DNA of 7,575 bases, taken from contig JAIKYL010000103.1 in assembly GCA_024683255.1 (NCBI GenBank), positions 1-7,575 of the forward strand. Reading direction: 5' to 3'. The position numbers and the translations under genes were made by a program. The notes under the pieces were generated by a model that saw only the letters and a list, made by a program, of their open reading frames with translations, was not told where the DNA came from and made no database searches. Of the stretch, positions 1-6,828 are shown piece by piece (the stretch's first letter is position 1; the number at the start of each line of letters is the position of its first letter). The stretch comes from Bacteroidales bacterium. GTDB lineage: Bacteria; Bacteroidota; Bacteroidia; Bacteroidales; UBA932.

Positions 1-214
1 GGCGAACATAGGAGTCCAACTCGAACTGCTCGCGGCTCTTCTTGTTCACGAAGGTGGAGCGGTTCACAGTGAAGATCTTCTTGTTGGTAGGAAGCGGAAT
101 GGGACCAACTACCTTTGCACCCGTTGCCTTCACTGTATCGACGATCTTGGCGGCGGACTTGTCCACCAGCATGTGATCGAAAGATTTCAGCTTGATTCTG
201 ATTTTCTGGCTCAT
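1..214 (-). CDS. rpsJ: 30S ribosomal protein S10, N-terminal 71 residues (3' end outside window)
   Basis: Translating the minus strand from the ATG at 214 gives [14 protein letters not shown]..., followed by [10 protein letters not shown] and [16 protein letters not shown]. These are hallmark segments of ribosomal protein S10, including the extended loop that reaches into the 30S head. S10 also serves as NusE in transcription antitermination. The family is usually about 100 residues, so roughly the last 30 codons lie beyond the window. The gene begins 31 nt after the fusA stop in an AT-rich gap with no Shine-Dalgarno sequence or terminator, so it is most likely the next cistron of the str operon. 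In most Bacteroidota S10 opens the large S10/spc ribosomal cluster, which would be expected to continue to the left. The absence of tuf between fusA and rpsJ differs from the E. coli str operon and is normal in this phylum. Confidence 0.97.
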   Translation of the reverse strand, partial: MSQKIRIKLKSFDHMLVDKSAAKIVDTVKATGAKVVGPIPLPTNKKIFTVNRSTFVNKKSREQFELDSYVR

Positions 215-245
215 ATCAATTACTTTTTAACTTTTTGCTAAATTT

Positions 246-2360
246 TTACTCGTCGTCAACTACCCGGTAACCGCTCTTCTCGATGATGTCCTTGGCCAGG
301 CTGGCCGGGACCTCGGCGTAATGGTCGAAGCTCATGGTGCTGGTGGCGCGTCCGGAGGACAGCGTACGCAGCACGGTCACGTAACCGAACTGCTCCGAGA
401 GCGGGACATAGGCTTTGACGATGCGTGCTCCATTGGCGGTAGAGTCCATGGCCACAATCTGGCCGCGGCGGCGGTTGAGGTCGCCCACGATGTCACCCAT
501 ATAGTCTTCGGGGGTAACCACCTCCAGACTCATAATGGGTTCCAGCAGGACGGGCTTGCACTTGGGGCAAGCGTGACGGAAGGCCATGCGGGCGGCCAGC
601 TCGAAGGAGAGCTGGTCCGAATCCACCGGATGGTAGCTGCCGTCGATGACCTCCACCTTCAGGGAAGGCACCTCGTACCCGGCAAGGACACCATTCAGCA
701 TAGCCGACTGGAAACCCTTTTCGATGGACGGGATGAATTCCTTGGGGATGTTGCCACCCTTGACCGAATTGATGAACTGAAGACCCTGTACGCCTTCATC
801 GGCAGGAGAGATATTGACGATAATGTCTGCGAACTTACCGCGGCCGCCGGTCTGCTTCTTGAAGACTTCGCGGAGCTGGTGGCTGGCGGTAATGCTTTCC
901 TTGTAGTTCACCTGCGGTGCACCCTGGTTGATGTCCACGCCGAATTCGCGACGCAGACGGTCCACGATGATGTCCAGGTGGAGCTCACCCATGCCGCTGA
1001 TCACGGTCTGGCCGGTTTCGTGGTCGCTCTTCACCGTGAAGGTGGGGTCTTCCTCGGCCAGTTTGGCCAGGGCGATGCCCAGCTTGTCCAAGTCTTTCTG
1101 GGTCTTGGGCTCTACGGCGATACCGATCACGGGATCCGGGAACTCCATGGTTTCCAGGGTAATGGGCTTTTCCTCCAGGCACACGGTGTCACCGGTGCGC
1201 AGGTCTTTGAAGCCCACGGCGGCGCAGATGTCACCGGCCTCCACGAACTCGATGGGGTTCTGGTGGTTGGAGTGCATCTGGTACAGGCGGGCTACCCTTT
1301 CCTTCTTACCGGTACGCGTGTTGTACACGTAGGAACCGGCGTCCAGACGGCCTGAATAGGCGCGCAGGAAGGCCAGACGGCCCACGAACGGATCCGTGGC
1401 AATCTTGAACACCAACGCGCAGAACGGCTCATCGGCCGAAGGTTTGCGGGTGATTTCTTCACCGGTGCGGGGCTGGGTGCCCTTAACGGCGCCCTTGTCC
1501 AGCGGAGAAGGCAGATACCGCATCACGGCATCCAGGAGGAACTGTACGCCCTTGTTCTTGAAGGAAGAACCGCAGCAGGCAGGGACGATCTGCATAGAGA
1601 TGCAGCCCTTGCGGATGGCGGCGATGATTTCTTCCTTGGTGAGGGAGTCGGGATCCTCGAAATACTTCTCCATGAGGGTCTCATCGCACTCTGCAGCCGT
1701 TTCCAGGAGGATGTCCCGCCAACGGGCGGCCTCTCCCTTCAGATCGGCGGGAATCTCGCCTTCGTGGTAGTTGACGAGCTCCTCTGAACTGTTGTAGAAG
1801 ATGGCCTTCATGTCGATGAGGTCCACAATGCCTTCGAACTTGTCTTCGGCACCGATGGGAAGGCAGATGGGAACGGCCGTGGCGCCCAGCTTGGTCTTGA
1901 TTTCTTCCACACAGGAGAGGAAATCGGCGCCCACGCGGTCCATCTTGTTCACATACGCGATCTTAGGCACGCCATACTTATCGGCCTGGCGCCATACGGT
2001 CTCACTCTGAGGCTGTACGCGACCCACGGCGCAGAAAGTAGCCACGGTGCCGTCCAGTACACGCAGGCTGCGCTCCACCTCTACGGTGAAGTCCACGTGA
2101 CCGGGAGTATCGATCAGGTTGATCTGGTAGGTTTCGCCGTTGTAGTGCCAGAAGGCGGTGGTAGCGGCAGAAGTGATGGTGATACCGCGCTCCTGCTCCT
2201 GCACCATCCAGTCCATGGTGGCAGCTCCTTCGTGCACCTCCCCGATCTTGTGCGTTTTCCCGGTATAATACAGGATGCGCTCGGACGTGGTGGTCTTACC
2301 GGCATCGATGTGTGCCATGATGCCGATATTGCGCGTGAATTTAAGATCTCTCTTTGCCAT
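246..2360 (-). CDS. fusA: Translation elongation factor G (EF-G)
   Basis: This 704-residue protein is a full-length EF-G, the cytoplasmic GTPase that drives tRNA-mRNA translocation and, with RRF, ribosome recycling. The GTPase motifs are intact: P-loop AHIDAGKTT at 16-24, switch I RGITI at 58-62, DTPGH at 84-88 with the catalytic-type His88, and NKMD at 138-141. Domain II follows ([14 protein letters not shown]), then domains III to V. The domain IV tip carries DGSYHPVDS, with the conserved His at 577, and SGRATSTMS lies near the C-terminus. The MAKRDL start fits the family. The gene begins 12 nt after rpsG and ends 31 nt before rpsJ, so it is the third cistron of the str operon. Two details may be lineage-specific: GRVQPQS at 113-119, where many EF-Gs have GG at the start, and a CPKC motif at 598-601. 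Nothing suggests a non-canonical paralogue such as EF-G2, and the operon position supports the housekeeping copy. Confidence 0.98.
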   Translation of the reverse strand: MAKRDLKFTRNIGIMAHIDAGKTTTSERILYYTGKTHKIGEVHEGAATMDWMVQEQERGITITSAATTAFWHYNGETYQINLIDTPGHVDFTVEVERSLRVLDGTVATFCAVGRVQPQSETVWRQADKYGVPKIAYVNKMDRVGADFLSCVEEIKTKLGATAVPICLPIGAEDKFEGIVDLIDMKAIFYNSSEELVNYHEGEIPADLKGEAARWRDILLETAAECDETLMEKYFEDPDSLTKEEIIAAIRKGCISMQIVPACCGSSFKNKGVQFLLDAVMRYLPSPLDKGAVKGTQPRTGEEITRKPSADEPFCALVFKIATDPFVGRLAFLRAYSGRLDAGSYVYNTRTGKKERVARLYQMHSNHQNPIEFVEAGDICAAVGFKDLRTGDTVCLEEKPITLETMEFPDPVIGIAVEPKTQKDLDKLGIALAKLAEEDPTFTVKSDHETGQTVISGMGELHLDIIVDRLRREFGVDINQGAPQVNYKESITASHQLREVFKKQTGGRGKFADIIVNISPADEGVQGLQFINSVKGGNIPKEFIPSIEKGFQSAMLNGVLAGYEVPSLKVEVIDGSYHPVDSDQLSFELAARMAFRHACPKCKPVLLEPIMSLEVVTPEDYMGDIVGDLNRRRGQIVAMDSTANGARIVKAYVPLSEQFGYVTVLRTLSSGRATSTMSFDHYAEVPASLAKDIIEKSGYRVVDDE

Positions 2361-2372
2361 TTAGCATGCAGC

Positions 2373-2849
2373 TTAGAAACGGAAGTGTGCAAAGGCCTTG
2401 TTGGCCTCGGCCATTCTGTGCATATCTTCCTTGCGCTTGAAGGCACCACCTTCGTTGTTGAAAGCAGCGACGATTTCGGCGCAAAGTTTTTCTGCCATCG
2501 AGTGACCGGAACGCTTACGGGCGAACTGAATCATGTTCTTCATGGCCACGGAGACTTTCCGTTCCGGACGCAACTCGGTCGGCACCTGGAAGTTGGCACC
2601 ACCAATACGACGGGACTTCACCTCGATCTGAGGGGTCACGTTCTCGAGTGCTTTCTTCCAAATATCGAGAGGAGCCTGGTCAGAATCTTTCATCTTCTCG
2701 CCTACCATGTCGATGGCATCATAAAAGATAGCAAATGCGATACTCTTCTTTCCCTGCAGCATAAGATTGTTCACGAAACGGGTAACTTCCACATCGTGAA
2801 ACTTAGGATCAGGAAGTAGAATCCTCTTTTTAGGCTTCGCTTTTCTCAT
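2373..2849 (-). CDS. rpsG: 30S ribosomal protein S7
   Basis: The 158-residue product starts [17 protein letters not shown] and contains [17 protein letters not shown], an [11 protein letters not shown] segment and an RPERK segment, all diagnostic of S7. S7 nucleates assembly of the 30S head on 16S rRNA and lines the E site. The length is normal for the family. The gene lies 25 nt after rpsL and 12 nt before fusA, in one transcription unit. In E. coli S7 represses its own operon by binding a structured rpsL-rpsG spacer of about 100 nt. Here the spacer is only 25 nt and AT-rich, so that mechanism cannot operate in the same form. No Shine-Dalgarno sequence precedes the ATG. Confidence 0.98.
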   Translation of the reverse strand: MRKAKPKKRILLPDPKFHDVEVTRFVNNLMLQGKKSIAFAIFYDAIDMVGEKMKDSDQAPLDIWKKALENVTPQIEVKSRRIGGANFQVPTELRPERKVSVAMKNMIQFARKRSGHSMAEKLCAEIVAAFNNEGGAFKRKEDMHRMAEANKAFAHFRF

Positions 2850-2874
2850 TTTGAAAAAGAATTAAAGGTGAAAA

Positions 2875-3264
2875 TTACTTCTTAGCTTTGGCTTTCTTGG
2901 GACGTTTGGCGCCATAGAGGGAACGAGACTGAGTACGTCCATCTACGCCGGCGGTATCCAAGGCACCTCTAAGGATGTGGTAACGTACACCGGGAAGGTC
3001 CTTTACACGACCGCCGCGGACCAGCACGATGCTGTGTTCCTGGAGGTTGTGGCCTTCGCCCGGGATGTAGGCGTTGACCTCTTTAGCGTTGGAAAGACGA
3101 ACACGGGCTACCTTACGCATAGCGGAGTTCGGCTTTTTAGGGGTTGTCGTGTAAACACGCAGACAAACACCACGCTTCTGAGGGCAAGCATCCAACGCAC
3201 GAGACTTACTCTTTACTTCGAGGGCCTCGCGTCCTTTACGGACAAGTTGTTGAATTGTAGGCAT
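2875..3264 (-). CDS. rpsL: 30S ribosomal protein S12
   Basis: The 129-residue product begins [12 protein letters not shown] and carries CPQKRGVC (27-34), [14 protein letters not shown] (39-52) and [14 protein letters not shown] (83-96), the signature S12 segments that contact the decoding centre. Lys43 and Lys88, the classic streptomycin-resistance positions, are both the sensitive-type lysine. Asp89, the residue methylthiolated by RimO in bacteria that have it, is present. The C-terminal tail is lysine/alanine-rich and slightly longer than in E. coli. This is the first cistron of the str operon. A strong Bacteroidota-type promoter and a leader hairpin lie in the 129-bp gap upstream. The ATG at 3264 is preceded by an AT-rich stretch without a Shine-Dalgarno sequence, as usual for the phylum. 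Confidence 0.98.
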   Translation of the reverse strand: MPTIQQLVRKGREALEVKSKSRALDACPQKRGVCLRVYTTTPKKPNSAMRKVARVRLSNAKEVNAYIPGEGHNLQEHSIVLVRGGRVKDLPGVRYHILRGALDTAGVDGRTQSRSLYGAKRPKKAKAKK

Positions 3265-3297
3265 AAATGTTTGTTAATAAAAAAGTTATAGTTACAA

Positions 3298-3332
3298 CCC
3301 ATTTTGAAGGGCTTATGTCCCCGCAAAATGGG
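3298..3332 (-). promoter_or_regulatory. Leader hairpin of the str operon (9-bp inverted repeat)
   Basis: In the sense (minus) strand, CCCATTTTG at 3332-3324 is followed 17 nt later by its exact complement CAAAATGGG at 3306-3298. A further GGG/CCC pairing inside the loop is possible. The -7 element of the promoter ends at 3336, so transcription should begin around 3329-3331 and the hairpin would form at the extreme 5' end of the mRNA. About 33 AT-rich nt remain between it and the rpsL ATG. A 5' stem may protect the mRNA or act as a protein or translation control site. No U-tract follows the stem, so an intrinsic terminator is unlikely. The repeat is directly visible; its function is inferred. 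Confidence 0.6.
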
Positions 3333-3335
3333 CTG

Positions 3336-3366
3336 CAAAGATAAGAAAAATATTTTAATTAACAAA
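3336..3366 (-). promoter_or_regulatory. Bacteroidota-type sigma factor promoter for rpsL-rpsG-fusA-rpsJ
   Basis: On the minus strand a -33 element TTTG (3366-3363) is separated by 19 bp from TATCTTTG (3343-3336), an exact match to the Bacteroidota -7 consensus TAnnTTTG. The spacer is very AT-rich. The site lies 72 bp before the rpsL ATG and after the preceding gene's stop codon, so it would drive the str operon independently of the GH2/barrel genes. Confidence 0.8.
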
Positions 3367-3376
3367 GTTTTCCACA

Positions 3377-3387
3377 GGGCGAAGCCC
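3377..3387 (-). other. Short GC hairpin after the barrel-protein gene (weak 3'-end candidate)
   Basis: On the minus strand GGGC-TTC-GCCC can fold into a 4-bp stem with a 3-nt loop, starting 6 nt after the TAG stop of the barrel gene. It is not followed by a T-run, so it is not a canonical intrinsic terminator. It is nevertheless the only candidate 3'-end structure between that gene and the str promoter. Confidence 0.25.
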
Positions 3388-3393
3388 GGGAAC

Positions 3394-4263
3394 CTACCGC
3401 TTCTTGGGACTAATGTAGTGGACGTAACCCACCTGGAGGGCCAGGTAGTCCAGCTCGCGGGAAACATTGAAACTGGCCATGTGGGCGTCGTTGCCGGTAT
3501 TATTCTTGTGCTGGATGGTATACTGGTAGGTTGCCCCCACAAGCGGGATGCTGATGGTGAATGCGCTATTGTCACGGAGCTTTATGCACAGACCGCCACC
3601 CAACTTGAGCCCTGCGGCGATGGCCCGCGAGGTACGGGCTTTTCCCGTTACATAAATACCATCATTGTCGATTGGGCAGGACTCGATTTGCCCGTAGTTC
3701 CCGTACAGGCGGGCTTCACCGAATACGGCGAAGGTCTTGCTGCCGAAGAAGGAGAGGTACTTGCGCAGCTTGAAGGAGCCGCCCCAGGCATTGCGGAGCA
3801 TATGGCGGCCGGATATCCGGACATTCAGCGCGGCGGCCGCATCTTCGAGGGAATCCTGATCTTCCGGGTCCTCGAAACCGCCAAACATGCCTTCCAGGTC
3901 GAAAATATTTCGGAAGTCCAAGCGGATGTCTGTATCCACGGCATAGCCGCTGTAGTCCAGGGAAAGGCCCAGCGACAGGTCGTCGGCCACGAAATAGGAG
4001 AAATTGGGCGATACGTTGTACATTTTCAAGTACCCGTTGCCGATATTCAGTAGTGACAGGACGGAATAGCCGTCGCCTACGCCATCCCCGGCTGCGGCAA
4101 AACTGCGGTATCCGCCGTTGATGCCCCAGGACCAGTGCCCTTTGGACACAAAAACAGTGCGGCCTTTTCCGGGCTCGTTGAACCGGTCCAGAATGCCGCC
4201 GATTCCCTGGGCGGAAGCCACAAGCGGTAGCAGGGCCGCCAAAACACATACTAACTTTTTCAT
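3394..4263 (-). CDS. Outer-membrane beta-barrel protein of unknown function
   Basis: This is a predicted 289-residue exported protein starting at the ATG at 4263. A TTG two codons upstream is open in frame, but the ATG directly precedes the KK of a classic signal peptide (MKKLVCVLAALLPLVASA, likely cleaved before Gln19). The mature part alternates aromatic and glycine-rich stretches typical of beta strands: KGHWSWGINGGYRS at 41-54, VSPNFSYF at 84-91, YLSFFGSKTFAVFGEARLYGNYG at roughly 169-191, and LALQVGYVHYIS at 274-285. The layout resembles the roughly 300-residue outer-membrane beta-barrel proteins common in Bacteroidales, for which no function is established. Residues about 129-141 form a strongly acidic stretch that is probably a loop. 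The gene begins 10 nt after the GH2 stop, so it is likely the second cistron of that unit. I do not recognise a specific gene. Confidence 0.82.
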   Translation of the reverse strand: MKKLVCVLAALLPLVASAQGIGGILDRFNEPGKGRTVFVSKGHWSWGINGGYRSFAAAGDGVGDGYSVLSLLNIGNGYLKMYNVSPNFSYFVADDLSLGLSLDYSGYAVDTDIRLDFRNIFDLEGMFGGFEDPEDQDSLEDAAAALNVRISGRHMLRNAWGGSFKLRKYLSFFGSKTFAVFGEARLYGNYGQIESCPIDNDGIYVTGKARTSRAIAAGLKLGGGLCIKLRDNSAFTISIPLVGATYQYTIQHKNNTGNDAHMASFNVSRELDYLALQVGYVHYISPKKR

Positions 4264-4273
4264 ATCCAATGAT

Positions 4274-6688
4274 TTAATCTATAGTTATCGAAGATTTTCC
4301 AAGCCCCCGGGCCGACACGCTCACGGTAACGCTCCCCCGGCCGGTGCGGCGCAGGATGGCCGATGCCTTGCCGTGGAAGGCCGGGATTTCCCCGCTGTAG
4401 AAGGGCACGTGGGACGTTGGGTCGCCGGCGTCGGTTGCCACCAGCACCGCCGGTCCCTTCACGCTGAAGCTAAGAAGGTTATCGGCATCCGGAACCAGGA
4501 CTCCGGCCTTGTCCAGCACATCGGCCGTGATATAGATGAGCTCCTCTCCGGCGTAGTCCACGGAAGCGGCCAGGCGGCTGGCTTTCCCGGCGGTCTGCAC
4601 CTTGTCCCGGGCCCATTCCCGGCCGCCCTTCCAGGTAATCACTTCCACCGTTCCGGGCTGGTAGACCACATTGTTCCATACAAAGCGGTAGCCCTCCCGC
4701 CGGATGCGGCCCTGGGACTTTCCGTTCACCAGGAGCTCCGCCTCATCGGCCGACGAGTACACGTGCACGGGGGTAATCTGTCCTTCCCGGCCGGGCCAGG
4801 TCCAGTGCGGAAGGATGTGGGCCATAGGCACCTGCGGTGCCCATCGGCTCTGATACAGCCAATAGCGGTCCTTTGGGAAACCCGCCAGGTCCATAATGCC
4901 GAAGTAGCTGCTGCGGCTGGGAAGGGGGACGTCAGAGATGGTCTGGCCCCAGCCGGCCACCAGTTTCTTGTAGGCTTCGCGCTCCTCTTCCGTGTGGAAA
5001 TTGGTGAGTACGGAAGGGTCCAGGTTGAAGGGCGTGGGTTCGCCCAGATAGTCGTACCCCGTCCACACAAACTCGCCGGCGCACTCCGGCACCTGGTCTT
5101 CATACTCCCACTCATAGTCCGGCTTGGAGGCCCAGAGGGGGGCGTACAGGTCATAGGAACTCACTTGGAAGGGCGCTTCATTGACCCAGCCCTTGCCCTT
5201 CTCTTCGCTCACCGGGAAAAGGTAATATCCCCGCGTGGAGATGCAGGAAGCCGTTTCGGAGCCGTAGAAGGGCTGCCCGGGGTGGGCGTCCCGGAATTCG
5301 GCATACAGGTGGGGCTTATAGTTGAAGCCGTACACGTCCAGCGTGGCGGCATAGGGCTGGCTGGCGGCCCAGGGGTTGTCGTTGCCAGCCGTGGTGGGGC
5401 GGGTGGGATCTTCCCGGTGGCAGATGTCCGTGAGCATCTGGGGAATCCACCAGCGATCCTTGTCGCCCTGCTCCCCGCATTCGTTGCCGATGCTCCAGGC
5501 AATCACACAAGGGTGGTTGCGGTCCCGGTGGATGAAGGCCACCAGGTCCTTTTCGGCCCAGTCCTCAAAGAGGGTGGCATAGCCGTTTTCCTTCTTGGGA
5601 TAAGTCCAGGTGTCCGTGAGCTCGTCCAGCACCAGGAAGCCCATTTGGTCGCACAGGTCCAGCAGTTCCGGGGCGGGCGGGTTGTGGCTGGTGCGGATGG
5701 CATTGCAGCCCATATTTTTGAGCATTTCCAGACGGCGCACCCAGGCATCCTGGTTCCAGGCCGCGCCCAGGGCGCCGGCATCGTGGTGAAGGCATACGCC
5801 CTTCAGGAAAGTCTTTTTTCCGTTGAGGAAGAAGCCATCGGCCCGCCATTCTGCCTTGCGGATGCCGAAGGGGGTTTCATAAACGTCTTCCGTTCCGTCT
5901 TCCGCCTGAACTACGGTGCGGGCCAGGTACAGCTGCGGCTCCTCCGGGCTCCACAGGCGCGGCTCCTCCAGGAGGAAATCCTGCACCACGGTGCGCCCGT
6001 CGTAGATTTCGGCCACGGAGCGGGTTTCGGCCACCACGTGCTCGATGATCCGGCCGGGCTGCTCCTCCTTATACAGGATGCGGGTGGTGATGAGGGCTAT
6101 CTGCGGTTTGTCGGTCTTAACCGTCACCTGCTGCAGCACGGTGGCGTGGCTGCCGCTTACCCGGGCGGTGACATAGGTGCCCCAGTGGGCCACGGAGGTC
6201 TTTTCCGTGCGGGTGAGCCATACGTTGCGGTACAGCCCGCCGCCGGGATACCAACGGGAGCTCTCCGGCTTGTTGTCCAGCTTGATTTCTATTTGATTGG
6301 CGCCTTCGTGGAGGTATTTGTTCAGCTCCACCGCCCAGGAGGCATAGCCGTACGGCCAGCCGCCGGCCTTCTTGCCGTTCACGAATACCTCGGCATTGGA
6401 AAAGGCGCCGTCCACCTCCAGGCGGAGGTCCTTTTTCAAGTCATCGGCCGATACCTCCAGCGTTTTGCCGTAGCTGGCCTGTCCCCACCAGGGAAGCTTT
6501 CCCGTCTCTCCGGGATGCTCCTGCGCAAAAGGCGCCTCCACGCCCCAGTCGTGCGGCAGATCCAGCGTACGGGTGCTTCCGTCCTTGGTAAAAGTCCAGT
6601 CCTTATTCCAACTCTCCCGCCCTGCGGGCTGGGCGGCGGCGGAAAGGCCCGCCAGCAGGATTCCAGTAATTAGAAAAAGTCTCTTCAT
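4274..6688 (-). CDS. Secreted glycoside hydrolase family 2 enzyme, beta-galactosidase-like
   Basis: The 804-residue product has a signal peptide (MKRLFLITGILLAGLSAAA, cut near residue 20; no lipobox Cys), so it is probably periplasmic or surface-associated. Domain order fits large Bacteroidales GH2 enzymes: sugar-binding jelly-roll domain (about 30-160), Ig-like domain (about 165-275), TIM barrel (about 280-590), a DUF4982-like domain (about 635-695, VHVYSSADEAELLVNG), and a GH2 C5-type C-terminal domain (about 705-800, with VPDADNLLSFSVKGP). The acid/base is Glu403 in WSIGNE and the nucleophile is Glu478 in FYGSE; RTSHNPP lies at 332-338. These enzymes cleave terminal beta-linked sugars by a retaining mechanism. 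Beta-galactosidase is the most likely activity, but beta-glucuronidase, beta-mannosidase or another GH2 specificity cannot be excluded from sequence reading. The gene is first in a unit with the barrel protein. Its own promoter lies just upstream, and a palindromic operator-like site lies beyond that. Confidence 0.93.
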   Translation of the reverse strand: MKRLFLITGILLAGLSAAAQPAGRESWNKDWTFTKDGSTRTLDLPHDWGVEAPFAQEHPGETGKLPWWGQASYGKTLEVSADDLKKDLRLEVDGAFSNAEVFVNGKKAGGWPYGYASWAVELNKYLHEGANQIEIKLDNKPESSRWYPGGGLYRNVWLTRTEKTSVAHWGTYVTARVSGSHATVLQQVTVKTDKPQIALITTRILYKEEQPGRIIEHVVAETRSVAEIYDGRTVVQDFLLEEPRLWSPEEPQLYLARTVVQAEDGTEDVYETPFGIRKAEWRADGFFLNGKKTFLKGVCLHHDAGALGAAWNQDAWVRRLEMLKNMGCNAIRTSHNPPAPELLDLCDQMGFLVLDELTDTWTYPKKENGYATLFEDWAEKDLVAFIHRDRNHPCVIAWSIGNECGEQGDKDRWWIPQMLTDICHREDPTRPTTAGNDNPWAASQPYAATLDVYGFNYKPHLYAEFRDAHPGQPFYGSETASCISTRGYYLFPVSEEKGKGWVNEAPFQVSSYDLYAPLWASKPDYEWEYEDQVPECAGEFVWTGYDYLGEPTPFNLDPSVLTNFHTEEEREAYKKLVAGWGQTISDVPLPSRSSYFGIMDLAGFPKDRYWLYQSRWAPQVPMAHILPHWTWPGREGQITPVHVYSSADEAELLVNGKSQGRIRREGYRFVWNNVVYQPGTVEVITWKGGREWARDKVQTAGKASRLAASVDYAGEELIYITADVLDKAGVLVPDADNLLSFSVKGPAVLVATDAGDPTSHVPFYSGEIPAFHGKASAILRRTGRGSVTVSVSARGLGKSSITID

Positions 6689-6694
6689 ATTTTG

Positions 6695-6726
6695 CGAAGA
6701 TAGATAAAAAAACGAGAAAAACCAAA
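6695..6726 (-). promoter_or_regulatory. Promoter for the GH2 gene, nearly leaderless
   Basis: On the minus strand TTTG (6726-6723) is followed after 20 bp by TATCTTCG (6702-6695), one mismatch from TAnnTTTG. Only 6 bp separate the -7 element from the ATG at 6688, so the mRNA should start within a few bases of the start codon. No alternative downstream Met would preserve the signal peptide. Confidence 0.6.
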
Positions 6727-6754
6727 TGCTTGATAGTTAGCCACTTAGCTCGGC

Positions 6755-6780
6755 GTCCCTGTGACTGAAATCACAGGGAC
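6755..6780. promoter_or_regulatory. Perfect 10-bp inverted repeat with CRP-like core (putative operator)
   Basis: GTCCCTGTGA (6755-6764) and its exact complement TCACAGGGAC (6771-6780) flank the 6-bp spacer CTGAAA. The inner part is TGTGA-N6-TCACA, the pattern bound by CRP in Proteobacteria and by some related Crp/Fnr-family regulators. The element is GC-rich inside an otherwise AT-rich divergent intergenic region. Its centre (6767.5) is 61.5 bp upstream of the nitroreductase ATG and 79.5 bp upstream of the GH2 ATG. No T-run follows on either strand, and no gene ends nearby, so it is not a terminator. A role as a binding site for a dimeric regulator of one or both genes is inferred. The cognate protein is not in the window. 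Confidence 0.65.
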
Positions 6781-6793
6781 AAACAATTAATCT

Positions 6794-6823
6794 TTTGATT
6801 TTGAATACTTTGAATTATCTTTG
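6794..6823 (+). promoter_or_regulatory. Promoter for the nitroreductase gene, apparently leaderless
   Basis: TTTG (6794-6797) is followed after 18 bp by TATCTTTG (6816-6823), an exact Bacteroidota -7 consensus. The spacer is slightly shorter than the usual 19-21 bp. The ATG at 6829 begins only 5 bp after the -7 element, so transcription should start at or next to the start codon. Confidence 0.65.
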
Positions 6824-6828
6824 CACCC

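Noticed and set aside
321..1355. A 344-codon open frame on the plus strand opposite fusA
   Set aside because: The same reasoning applies: it is fully antisense to a strongly conserved EF-G gene, has no family resemblance, and reflects codon bias on the real strand.
2361..2372. GCATGC palindrome in the rpsG-fusA gap
   Set aside because: A 6-bp palindrome in a 12-bp spacer is common by chance and has no accompanying structure.
2097..2819. A 240-codon plus-strand frame spanning the fusA-rpsG junction
   Set aside because: It is antisense to two conserved ribosomal-operon genes and shows no protein-family features.
3304..4053. A 249-codon plus-strand frame opposite the barrel gene and the rpsL leader
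   Set aside because: It starts inside the str leader hairpin and runs antisense to a gene with a convincing signal peptide and beta-strand pattern. No promoter or domain supports it.
4264..4269. Upstream TTG start for the barrel protein
   Set aside because: It adds only two residues, including an Asp, before the basic signal-peptide start. The in-frame ATG at 4263 gives a standard MKK signal peptide.
4118..6673. An 851-codon open frame on the plus strand opposite the GH2 gene
   Set aside because: It lies antisense to a gene with intact catalytic motifs and a signal peptide. Its translation is an unstructured mix rich in His, Gly, Val and Ala with no recognisable domain. Long antisense frames are expected opposite GC-rich coding sequence.
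6737..6749. Short direct repeat TTAGC at 6737-6741 and 6745-6749
   Set aside because: Five-base repeats at 8-bp spacing are too short to separate from chance without conservation data.
6755..6780. The inverted repeat as an intrinsic transcription terminator
   Set aside because: Neither strand has a T-run after the stem, and it lies between two divergent starts where no transcript needs to end.
6730..6799. FNR-like half-sites (TTGAT at 6730-6734 and 6795-6799)
   Set aside because: Neither has the matching ATCAA half-site at the correct spacing, and TTGAT is expected by chance in AT-rich DNA.
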